From: Roseicella frigidaeris
GTDB lineage: Bacteria > Pseudomonadota > Alphaproteobacteria > Acetobacterales > Acetobacteraceae
Assembly (NCBI RefSeq): GCF_003258945.1
Contig: NZ_QLIX01000002.1
Coordinates: 496,843-560,842 of the forward strand
Direction: 5' to 3'
DNA: 64,000 bases
The first letter of the stretch is position 1. Every line of letters starts with the position of its first letter. The position numbers and the translations under genes were made by a program. Positions 8,671-16,060 of the stretch are shown here, in pieces. The notes under the pieces are model-generated. The model saw only the letters and a list, made by a program, of their open reading frames with translations. It made no database searches and was not told the DNA's origin.

Positions 8671-9462
8671 ATGCCCGCCTCATCCCTGTTCGACCTGTCC
8701 GGCAAGGTGGCGGTCGTCACCGGCGGCAGCCGCGGCATCGGACGCGCGATCGCCGAGCGCCTGGCCGAGCACGGCGCCAAGGTGGCCGTCTCCTCCCGCA
8801 AGCTCGATGCCTGCCAGGCGGTGGTGGACGGCATCGCGGCCAAGGGCGGCGAGGCCTTCGCCTTCGCCTGCAACATCGGCCGCAAGCCCGAGCTGCAGGC
8901 GCTCGCCGACGAGACCGTCAGCCGCTACGGCGGCATCGACATCCTGGTCTGCAACGCGGCCATCAACCCGCATTTCGGCCCGGCCATGGGGATCCCCGAC
9001 GAGGTCTTCGACAAGATGATGGCGACCAACGTCAAATCGAACATGTGGCTGAGCCATATGTGCATCCCCTCGATGGAAGGGCGCGGCGGCGGGGCCATCG
9101 TCATCGTCAGTTCGATCGGCGGCTATCGCGGCTCCACCAATCTCGGCGCCTATGCGATCACCAAGGCGGCCGACCTGCAGCTTGCCCGCAACCTCGCCTG
9201 CGAGTGGGGGCCGAAGAACATCCGGGTGAACTGCATCGCCCCCGGCCTGATCCGCACCGATTTCGCCCGCGCCCTCTGGGAGGATCCCGCGAATTACAAG
9301 AAGCGGACGCGCGACACGCCGCTGAAGCGGATCGGCGAGCCGGACGAGATCGCCGGCGCCGCGGTCTTCCTCGTCAGCCCCGCCGGCAGCTTCATGACCG
9401 GGCAGAGCATCGTGATCGATGGCGGCGTGCTGGCCGGGGCGCCGCCGAACAGCGAGGAGTGA
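8671..9462 (+). CDS. SDR-family NAD(P)-dependent oxidoreductase
   Basis: Classical short-chain dehydrogenase of 263 aa. The Rossmann glycine motif TGGSRGIG (17-24) and NAG-equivalent NAAIN lie in the N-half. The catalytic Ser is in VIVSSIGGY, the Tyr/Lys pair in AYAITKAAD, and the segment PGLIRTDF follows. The C-terminal SGQ-like GQSIVIDGGV is typical of FabG-like SDRs. A strong GGAGGAAACGC precedes the ATG at 8671. It stands alone, divergent from the phosphatase and closed by a strong hairpin. Substrate not predictable; many such SDRs oxidise alcohols or 3-hydroxyacyl compounds. Confidence 0.93.
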   Translation: MPASSLFDLSGKVAVVTGGSRGIGRAIAERLAEHGAKVAVSSRKLDACQAVVDGIAAKGGEAFAFACNIGRKPELQALADETVSRYGGIDILVCNAAINPHFGPAMGIPDEVFDKMMATNVKSNMWLSHMCIPSMEGRGGGAIVIVSSIGGYRGSTNLGAYAITKAADLQLARNLACEWGPKNIRVNCIAPGLIRTDFARALWEDPANYKKRTRDTPLKRIGEPDEIAGAAVFLVSPAGSFMTGQSIVIDGGVLAGAPPNSEE

Positions 9463-9471
9463 CGACCCGGC

Positions 9472-9513
9472 GGCAGCAGCGGCCGCCCGGCCTGGCGCGG
9501 CCCCGCTGCTGCC
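9472..9513 (+). terminator. Strong hairpin after the SDR gene
   Basis: GGCAGCAGCGG (9472-9482) and CCGCTGCTGCC (9503-9513) are perfect 11-bp complements around a 20-base loop, starting 10 bp after the SDR stop. No T-run follows. It probably insulates the long leader of prkA from upstream transcription. Confidence 0.65.
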
Positions 9514-10021
9514 CCGTGGGAGGCGGGCAAAACGGGCCCTGGATTAAGAATCTCGCCATCGCGAGCAGGGCGAATCGGGCTTGCTGGGGCTGCCAGGCGA
9601 TTCGGGCGAGCCGATAGGGGCGAAACCCTAATCTCTAGCGCAATTCGTGCCACTCTGCACGTCAGCGCATCGGCATGCCCCGCACCGCTTGGGAGAAAGA
9701 TGTAACAGCGCAGCAAAAAGCCGAAGGCTCAGGTAACAGATGCCTCAAACATGGACAAATGCTTGTTCTGGGCTTTCATGAAGCGATTCAGGACCAAGCG
9801 ATCCGGCATATTGCGATTGGCGCATGGCATTGCCGACCGTGATTTGCCCGGGCCATGGCTGGTGGTGGGGTTTGGGCTTGCGGAGGAAACCTCCTGTCCG
9901 CGTGATTTGCGAACTACAACGCTGCATCGCAACGCAGCAATAAAAGTTTACCGCACTCCGGCTTTGCAAAGCCCATGCTGTCGGCGTTGCGCATTCGTGG
10001 CAGCACTTCCAGGGGCCGCCG
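9514..10021 (+). promoter_or_regulatory. Long AT-richer leader upstream of prkA
   Basis: This 508-bp stretch has no convincing gene. Its base composition is visibly less GC-rich than anything around it (for example 9690-9830 and 9900-9970). Short open frames on both strands lack ribosome-binding sites and recognisable motifs. It contains a GGAGG-AAA-CCTCC hairpin near 9892 and a 14-bp perfect palindrome at 9960-9973. Position and composition suit a complex promoter/regulatory region for the prkA stress operon. I could not identify a specific sigma-factor motif with confidence. Confidence 0.5.
9960..9973. promoter_or_regulatory. 14-bp perfect palindrome upstream of prkA
   Basis: GGCTTTGCAAAGCC is a perfect, loop-free palindrome 49 bp upstream of the prkA start. 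A dimeric regulator could bind it; it would also form a short hairpin in the leader RNA. No cognate regulator is identified. Confidence 0.4.
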
Positions 10022-11968
10022 ATGGACACCATGCAGGACATCTTCGCCGATTACGCACGTGCCTATGAGGCCCGCCGGGAATCGGACATGTCGATTTCCG
10101 AGTTTCTCGAGGCCTGCAAATCCGACCCGGGCTGCTATGCCTCCGCCCCCGAACGCATCCTCAAGGCGATCGGCGAGCCGGAGGTGGTGGACACCGCGAA
10201 GGATGCCCGCCTCGGGCGGATCTTCCTCAACCGGACGATCCGGATCTACCCCGCCTTCTCGGAATTCTACGGCATGGAGGACACGATCGAGCGGATCGTG
10301 GGCTTCTTCCGCCACGCCGCGCAGGGGCTCGAGGAGCGCAAGCAGATCCTCTACCTGCTCGGCCCGGTGGGCGGCGGCAAATCCTCCCTCGCCGAGCGCC
10401 TGAAGGCGCTGATGGAGCAGGAGCCGGTCTATGTGCTGAAGGCCGGCGACCAGATGAGCCCGGTCTTCGAGAGCCCGCTCGGCCTGTTCGACCCGGAGCG
10501 GCTCGGCGGCATGCTCGAGGACCGCTACGGCGTCCCGCGCCGGCGGCTCACCGGGCTGATGAGCCCCTGGGCGCTGAAGCGCCTCGACGAGTTCGGGGGC
10601 GACATCTCGAAATTCCGGGTGGTGAAGGTCCGTCCCAGCCGGCTGCGGCAGATCGCCGTCGCCAAGACCGAGCCGGGCGACGAGAACAACCAGGACATCT
10701 CCTCGCTGGTCGGCAAGGTCGATATCCGCAAGCTCGAGATGTACGGCCAGAACGACCCGGATGCCTACAGCTTCTCGGGCGGGCTGAACCGGGCCAACCA
10801 GGGCATCCTCGAATTCGTCGAGATGTTCAAGGCGCCGATCAAGATGCTGCACCCGCTGCTGACGGCGACGCAGGAAGGCAACTACATCGGCACGGAGAAT
10901 ATCGGCGCCATCCCCTTCCAGGGGATCATCATGGCGCACAGCAACGAGGCGGAGTGGCAGAGCTTCAAGAACAACAAGAACAACGAAGCCTTCATCGACC
11001 GCATCTACGTCATCAAGGTGCCCTACTGCCTGCGGGTGACGGAGGAGCAGCGGATCTACGACAAGCTGGTCCGCAGCTCGGAGCTGTCCGCCGCCCCCTG
11101 CGCGCCCGCGACGCTCGAGATGCTGGCGCGATTCAGCGTGCTCTCCCGTCTGCGCAAGCATGAGAATTCCAACCTCTACGCCAAGATGCGGGTCTATGAC
11201 GGCGAGAGCCTGAAGGAGACCGATCCGCGGGCGAAGACGGTGCAGGAATACCGCGACTCGGCCGGCCCGGACGAGGGCATGGACGGCGCCTCCACCCGCT
11301 TCGCCTTCAAGGTCCTCGCCGCGACCTTCAACTACGACACGACGGAGATCGCGGCCGATCCGGTCCACCTGATGTACGTGCTGGAACAGTCGATCCGGCG
11401 CGAGCAGCTGCCGGACGAGACCGAGAAGCGCTACCTCGAGTTCATCAAGGGCGAGCTGGCGCCACGCTATGCCGAGTTCATCGGCAACGAGATCCAGAAG
11501 GCCTATCTCGAATCCTACAACGACTACGGCCAGAATCTCTTCGACCGCTACGTGGCCTATGCCGATGCCTGGGTCGAGGACATGGACTTCAAGGACCCCG
11601 ACACCGGCCAGATGATGAACCGGGAGCTGCTGAACCAGGAGCTCACCAAGGTCGAGAAGCCGGCCGGCATCGCCAACCCCAAGGATTTCCGCAACGAGGT
11701 CGTGAAATTCGCCCTGCGGGCGCGGGCCAACCGTGGCGGGAAGAACCCTTCCTGGACCTCCTATGAGAAGATCCGGGAGGTGATCGAGCGGCGCATGTTC
11801 AGCCAGGTGGAGGACCTGCTGCCGGTGATCAGCTTCGGCTCCAAGAAGGACGGCGATACCGAGAAGAAACACGGTGAATTCGTGGCTCGGATGGCCGCCC
11901 GCGGCTATACTGAGCGTCAGGTGCGCCGGCTTGTGGAGTGGTACATGCGCGTGAAGCAGGCCGGCTAG
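10022..11968 (+). CDS. prkA: PrkA family serine protein kinase / AAA+ ATPase (YeaG)
   Basis: Cytoplasmic Ser protein kinase with an AAA+ core, called PrkA in Bacillus and YeaG in E. coli, involved in sporulation or in nitrogen-starvation and stationary-phase survival. The 648 aa match full family length. The PrkA AAA domain has Walker A LGPVGGGKSSLAERL near residues 113-127. The C-terminal kinase-like domain spans roughly 390-640 and includes YESYNDYG-type and FDRYVAYADAW segments. ATG 10022 is preceded by AGGGG; ATG 10031 is an alternative. It heads the conserved prkA-yeaH-spoVR operon, with 25 bp to yeaH. An AT-rich leader precedes it. Confidence 0.96.
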   Translation: MDTMQDIFADYARAYEARRESDMSISEFLEACKSDPGCYASAPERILKAIGEPEVVDTAKDARLGRIFLNRTIRIYPAFSEFYGMEDTIERIVGFFRHAAQGLEERKQILYLLGPVGGGKSSLAERLKALMEQEPVYVLKAGDQMSPVFESPLGLFDPERLGGMLEDRYGVPRRRLTGLMSPWALKRLDEFGGDISKFRVVKVRPSRLRQIAVAKTEPGDENNQDISSLVGKVDIRKLEMYGQNDPDAYSFSGGLNRANQGILEFVEMFKAPIKMLHPLLTATQEGNYIGTENIGAIPFQGIIMAHSNEAEWQSFKNNKNNEAFIDRIYVIKVPYCLRVTEEQRIYDKLVRSSELSAAPCAPATLEMLARFSVLSRLRKHENSNLYAKMRVYDGESLKETDPRAKTVQEYRDSAGPDEGMDGASTRFAFKVLAATFNYDTTEIAADPVHLMYVLEQSIRREQLPDETEKRYLEFIKGELAPRYAEFIGNEIQKAYLESYNDYGQNLFDRYVAYADAWVEDMDFKDPDTGQMMNRELLNQELTKVEKPAGIANPKDFRNEVVKFALRARANRGGKNPSWTSYEKIREVIERRMFSQVEDLLPVISFGSKKDGDTEKKHGEFVARMAARGYTERQVRRLVEWYMRVKQAG

Positions 11969-11993
11969 TCCCAACCCGAAGGCAGGCCGCTTA

Positions 11994-13298
11994 ATGCAGA
12001 TCCTGGATCGCCGCCTCAATCCAAGCGGCAAGAGCCTTCCCAACCGGCAACGCTTCCTGCGTCGGGCGAAATCCCTGGTGCAGGAGGCGGTCCGGGATGC
12101 CTCTGCGAAGCGTGACATCCGTTCGGCCGACGAGGGGGGCGAGGTCAGCATTCCCCTGCACGGCATCCGCGAGCCGAGCTTTCATCTCGGCTCGGGCGGC
12201 ATCCGCGACCACGTCCTGCCGGGCAACAAGGAATACCGGGAGGGGGACGAGATCCCCCGCCCACCCGGCGGCGGCGGTGGCGGCGGCTCAGAGGGGGCGC
12301 CCGACGGCGGCGGCGAGGATGCGTTCCGCTTCGTCCTCAGCCGGGAGGAATTCCTCTCCCTCTTCCTCGACGACCTGGAACTGCCGGACATGGCCAAGCG
12401 GCGCCTGGTGGACGGCGCCGACCCGGCCTGGCACCGGGCCGGCTATTCCGTCTCCGGCTCCCCGGCCAACCTCTCCCTGCCCCGCACCATGCGGAACAGC
12501 CTCTCCCGTCGCATCGCCCTGAAGCGGCCGAAGCCCGAGGAGGTGGAGGCGCTGGAGGCGGAGATCGCCGCCCTCGAGGGCAAGCCGGAGCATGCCGAGC
12601 GGGTGCTGGCGCTGCGCGCCGAGCTGGAGCGGCAGCTGCTGCGCACCCGGCGGATCCCCTATATCGATCCGATCGACGTCCGCTACCGGCGCTTCGAGCC
12701 GGTGCCGAAGCCGGTCGCCCAGGCCGTCATGTTCTGCCTCATGGACGTCTCCGGCTCCATGACCGAGGACATGAAGGACCTCGCCAAGCGCTTCTACACG
12801 CTGCTCTATATTTTCCTGCAGCGCCGCTACAAGCATGTGGAGATCGTCTTCATCCGCCACACGCACGAGGCGTCGGAGGTGGACGAGGAGACCTTCTTCC
12901 ACAGCCGCGAGACCGGCGGCACGCTGGTCTCCACCGCGCTCGAGGAGATGCGCAAGGTGGTGGCGGACCGCTACCCGCCGAACGAGTGGAACATCTATGC
13001 CGCCCAGGCCTCGGACGGCGACAACGCCGCCGGGGACAGCCAGAAGACCGCCCGGCTGCTGGTGGATACCATCCTGCCAGCCTGCCAGTACTACGCCTAT
13101 ATCGAGGTCGGCCGCGAGGGCGAGCACGGCATCCCCGGCTTCCCGCGCGGCCCGACCGATCTCTGGCGCACCTACGAAGCGCTGGTGAATGCCGGCGCGC
13201 CACTCGCCATGAAGAAGGTCCGCCACCGGCGGGAGATCTTCCCGGTCTTCCGCGAGCTCTTCGCCAAGCGTGGCGTGACCGAAGGGGCCAGCGCATGA
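11994..13298 (+). CDS. yeaH: YeaH/YhbH family protein (DUF444), VWA-like
   Basis: A 434-residue DUF444 protein, genetic partner of PrkA/YeaG; biochemical role not established. A basic N-terminus and a Gly-rich low-complexity stretch (about residues 91-103) precede the conserved core. The C-terminal half carries a von Willebrand A-like metal site, CLMDVSGSMTEDMKD (DxSxS, about 246-260), and further on HTHEASEVDEETFFHSRETGGT. Its last four bases overlap the spoVR ATG (ATGA), implying coupled translation. The triad order prkA-yeaH-spoVR is widely conserved in proteobacteria. Confidence 0.94.
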   Translation: MQILDRRLNPSGKSLPNRQRFLRRAKSLVQEAVRDASAKRDIRSADEGGEVSIPLHGIREPSFHLGSGGIRDHVLPGNKEYREGDEIPRPPGGGGGGGSEGAPDGGGEDAFRFVLSREEFLSLFLDDLELPDMAKRRLVDGADPAWHRAGYSVSGSPANLSLPRTMRNSLSRRIALKRPKPEEVEALEAEIAALEGKPEHAERVLALRAELERQLLRTRRIPYIDPIDVRYRRFEPVPKPVAQAVMFCLMDVSGSMTEDMKDLAKRFYTLLYIFLQRRYKHVEIVFIRHTHEASEVDEETFFHSRETGGTLVSTALEEMRKVVADRYPPNEWNIYAAQASDGDNAAGDSQKTARLLVDTILPACQYYAYIEVGREGEHGIPGFPRGPTDLWRTYEALVNAGAPLAMKKVRHRREIFPVFRELFAKRGVTEGASA

Positions 13299-14833
13299 AC
13301 GTCGCCATGAAGCCCGGGGACCTGCTGCTCTACGATGGCGCGGACTGGGATTTCGACACGCTGATGCGGGTGCACGATGCCTGCGAGGAGCTCGCCGGCG
13401 CCGAGCTCGGGCTCGACTGGTACCCGAACCGCATCGAGGTCATCAGCGCCGAGCAGATGCTCGACGCCTATGCCAGCACCGGCCTGCCGCTCTTCTACCG
13501 ACACTGGTCCTTCGGCAAGCATTTCGCGCAGCAGGAGGCGCTGTACCGCAAGGGCTATCGCGGCCTCGCCTATGAGATCGTCATCAACTCCGACCCATGC
13601 GTCTCCTATGTCATGGAGGAGAACACGGCGACGATGCAGGCGCTGGTGATCGCCCACGCCGCCTTCGGCCACAACCACTTCTTCAAGAACAACCGCCTCT
13701 TCCGCGAATGGACGGATGCCAAGGGCATCCTCGACTACCTCGAATTCGCCAAGGGCTACGTGCAGTCCTGCGAGGAGCAGCATGGCGAGCTGGCGGTCGA
13801 GCGGGTGCTCGACTCGGCGCATGCGCTGATGAATTACGGCGTCCACCGCCATCGCCGCCGCGCCCCCGACCTGCAGAGCGAGCAGAAGCGCGAGCGCGAG
13901 CGCCGCGAGCATGACGAGCGGATGTTCAACGTCCTCTGGTCCACCCTGCCGGAGAAGACCTCGCAGGCGGCGACCCGCACCGAGGAGGAGCGCCGCCGCG
14001 CCCTGCTGCAATTGCCGCAGGAGAACATCCTCTACTTCCTCGAGAAGTCGGCACCCCGCCTTGCCCCCTGGCAGCGCGAGATCCTCCGCATCGTCCGCAA
14101 CGTGGCGCAGTATTTCTACCCGCAGCGCCAGACCAAGATGATGAACGAGGGCTGCGCCACCTATGTCCACCACCGCATCCTGAACCGCCTGCATCAGCAG
14201 GGGCGGATCAGCGACGGCGCGATGCTGGAGGTGCTGCACTCCCACTCCTCGGTCGTCATGCAGCCGGATTTCGACGACCAGCGCTATTCGGGCATGAACC
14301 CCTATGCGCTCGGCTTCGCCATGATGGAGGATATCGAGCGCATCTGCCGCACGCCGACCGAGGAGGACCGGCAATGGTTCCCGGATTTCGCCGGCTGCGG
14401 CGACCCGATGCCGGTGCTGCGGCATGGCTGGGCCGAGTTCCGCGACGAGAGCTTCATCCTGCAATTCCTCAGCCCGACGCTGATGCGCAAGCTGCGGCTC
14501 TTCCACCTCGTCGATGACAGCGGCCAGCCGGTGCTGCGGGTCGATGCGATGCATGACGAGCGCGGCTACCGTCGCCTGCGGCGCGCCCTCGCGCGGCAAT
14601 ACGATCCCGCCTGGCAGGATCCCGATATCCAGGTGGTGGATGTCGATCTCGGCGGCGACCGCAAGCTGGTGCTGGAGCACCGGGTCGCCTCCGGCCGCCT
14701 GCTCGAGGAGCAGGAGGCGCGGCAGGTGCTGCGCCACCTCGCCAGCCTCTGGAGCTACGACGTGCTGCTGCGGGAGGTGGACCCGGCGAGCGGCGCCAGC
14801 CTGCGCGAGCACGCGGTCAGCCCGCCGCGCTGA
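13295..14833 (+). CDS. spoVR: SpoVR family protein (YcgB)
   Basis: A 512-residue member of the SpoVR family, named after a Bacillus spore-cortex gene and present in many non-spore-formers. Here it is third gene of the prkA stress operon. Recognisable segments are LGLDWYPNRIEVISAEQML, YRHWSFGKHF, the His-rich HAAFGHNHFFKNN, and MMNEGCATYVHHRI (a HExxH-like helix with His/Glu residues). The C-terminal FxPxx region ends in HRVASGRLLEE. The ATG overlaps the yeaH stop by four bases. Molecular function is unknown. In this non-sporulating lineage it is most likely a stress-response protein (inference). Confidence 0.95.
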   Translation: MNVAMKPGDLLLYDGADWDFDTLMRVHDACEELAGAELGLDWYPNRIEVISAEQMLDAYASTGLPLFYRHWSFGKHFAQQEALYRKGYRGLAYEIVINSDPCVSYVMEENTATMQALVIAHAAFGHNHFFKNNRLFREWTDAKGILDYLEFAKGYVQSCEEQHGELAVERVLDSAHALMNYGVHRHRRRAPDLQSEQKRERERREHDERMFNVLWSTLPEKTSQAATRTEEERRRALLQLPQENILYFLEKSAPRLAPWQREILRIVRNVAQYFYPQRQTKMMNEGCATYVHHRILNRLHQQGRISDGAMLEVLHSHSSVVMQPDFDDQRYSGMNPYALGFAMMEDIERICRTPTEEDRQWFPDFAGCGDPMPVLRHGWAEFRDESFILQFLSPTLMRKLRLFHLVDDSGQPVLRVDAMHDERGYRRLRRALARQYDPAWQDPDIQVVDVDLGGDRKLVLEHRVASGRLLEEQEARQVLRHLASLWSYDVLLREVDPASGASLREHAVSPPR

Positions 14834-14836
14834 GGC

Positions 14837-14857
14837 GACGGGCCGCTCCCCCCCGTC
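14837..14857. terminator. Candidate terminator after the prkA operon
   Basis: GACGGG and CCCGTC pair across a 9-base loop immediately after the spoVR stop and overlap the stop of the convergent serine hydrolase. The stem is only 6 bp, so this is a modest candidate. Confidence 0.4.
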
Positions 14858-15983
14858 AGGCCGGCGGTGCAGGGCTGCGCAGCGCCGCTCCGACCGCCTG
14901 CATGACGTCGTTCAGCCGCGCCGCATCGACCCAGCGCAGCACCGCCACGATGCCATTCGGCGGATCGATCCAGGTGATGTTGCCGCCGGCGCCGGAGAAG
15001 CAGACGCTCTCCGCGCTCGCCGCCGGCCAGCGCGTGCGGCCCGTGTTCAGCCACCACAGATAGCCGTAATGCGGGTTGAGCCGGCAGGGGGTGCGGCAGG
15101 CTGCCACCCATCCCTCGGGCAGCAGCCGCCGTCCCGCCCAGACCCCGTCCTGCAGCACGAGCTGGCCGAGTCGCGCCTGATCCTCGGCATGGATGAAGAC
15201 GCCGCCGCCCCAGTGCCCGCCGCCGGAGACGCTCTGCATCCGCTGGCCGTCGATCGTCACCCAGCTCGTCTCGTAGCCATGCCAGGACCAGTCGGCGGAG
15301 GCGCCGATCGGCTGCATGATCCGCTCGGCGAAAACCTCCGGCAGCGGCCGGCGGAAGCGGTGCAGCAGGGCCAGGGCCAGGCGGTTCACCCGCACGTCGT
15401 TGTATTCCCAGTAGTCCCCCGGCGGCTGCAGCGCCCGCGGCACGCCCTTTCGCCCCTTCCCCTCGAGTTGCAGGTTCCGGCCGCGATCGATGACGTCGCT
15501 CTTGCCGAAGAGCGTGCCCTCCCATTCGGAGCTGTTCTGCAGGAGCTGCCGCCAGGTGACGGCGCGGTTCTGCGCCGTCTCGAAGCCGCCATCCGCCACC
15601 AGGGCACCGACCGGCGCGTCGAGATCGGGGATCAGCCCGTCGCCCACCGCCAGCCCGGCGAGCAGGGCCAGATAGGATTTGGCGACGCTGAAGGTCATGT
15701 CGACCTGCCGCGTCTCGCCCCAGCGCGCAACCGGTTGCCCGTGCCGCAGGATCAGCCCGTTCGGGCCGCCGCGCGGCCGGGTCGGGCCGATGATGGCGTT
15801 GTCCGGCGACGGCTCGAAGAAGCCCGCCTCGAGATGGGCGCGGATGTCGCGCGGCCAGGGGGATTCATGGGCGAGCGCGAGGCCGACGGCCCGGGCGAGG
15901 TCATCGGGATCGAGGCCGAGCCCCGTGGCCTCGGCCATGGGCCAGGCCTCGGGAGGCGGCGGCAGCCCGCTCTCACGCGCCAT
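14856..15983 (-). CDS. Beta-lactamase-fold serine hydrolase (class C type)
   Basis: A 375-residue penicillin-binding-protein/beta-lactamase-like hydrolase. The nucleophile motif SVAKS (S-x-x-K) follows VDMTF at about residues 96-103; the second motif is YND (in EYNDVRVN), matching the Tyr-x-Asn role; a C-terminal GAGG segment may replace KTG. It has no obvious signal peptide, unlike secreted class C enzymes, so a cytoplasmic esterase or peptidase role is likelier than antibiotic resistance (inference). GGAGGTGG precedes the ATG. It is convergent with spoVR and divergent from the large methyltransferase gene. Confidence 0.85.
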   Translation of the reverse strand: MARESGLPPPPEAWPMAEATGLGLDPDDLARAVGLALAHESPWPRDIRAHLEAGFFEPSPDNAIIGPTRPRGGPNGLILRHGQPVARWGETRQVDMTFSVAKSYLALLAGLAVGDGLIPDLDAPVGALVADGGFETAQNRAVTWRQLLQNSSEWEGTLFGKSDVIDRGRNLQLEGKGRKGVPRALQPPGDYWEYNDVRVNRLALALLHRFRRPLPEVFAERIMQPIGASADWSWHGYETSWVTIDGQRMQSVSGGGHWGGGVFIHAEDQARLGQLVLQDGVWAGRRLLPEGWVAACRTPCRLNPHYGYLWWLNTGRTRWPAASAESVCFSGAGGNITWIDPPNGIVAVLRWVDAARLNDVMQAVGAALRSPAPPA

Positions 15984-16060
15984 GGGAATTCCACCTCCAT
16001 CTTGGCTTGAGCGAAAGGCTTTTCTGTTCCTGACGCTTTGGTTGAGATAGATGTCTGGTC

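Noticed and set aside
9840-9910. Sigma-54 promoter for prkA
   Set aside because: A GG-N10-GC spacing can be found near 9868-9885, but the flanking bases do not match TGGCAC and TTGCA well enough.
9745-10041. Small minus-strand open frame in the prkA leader
   Set aside because: It has no ribosome-binding site, and its existence depends on the same AT-rich leader; it is better read as regulatory DNA.
9751-10068. Small plus-strand open frame (about 105 codons) in the prkA leader
   Set aside because: It overlaps the prkA start in another frame, has no ribosome-binding site and no recognisable motif.
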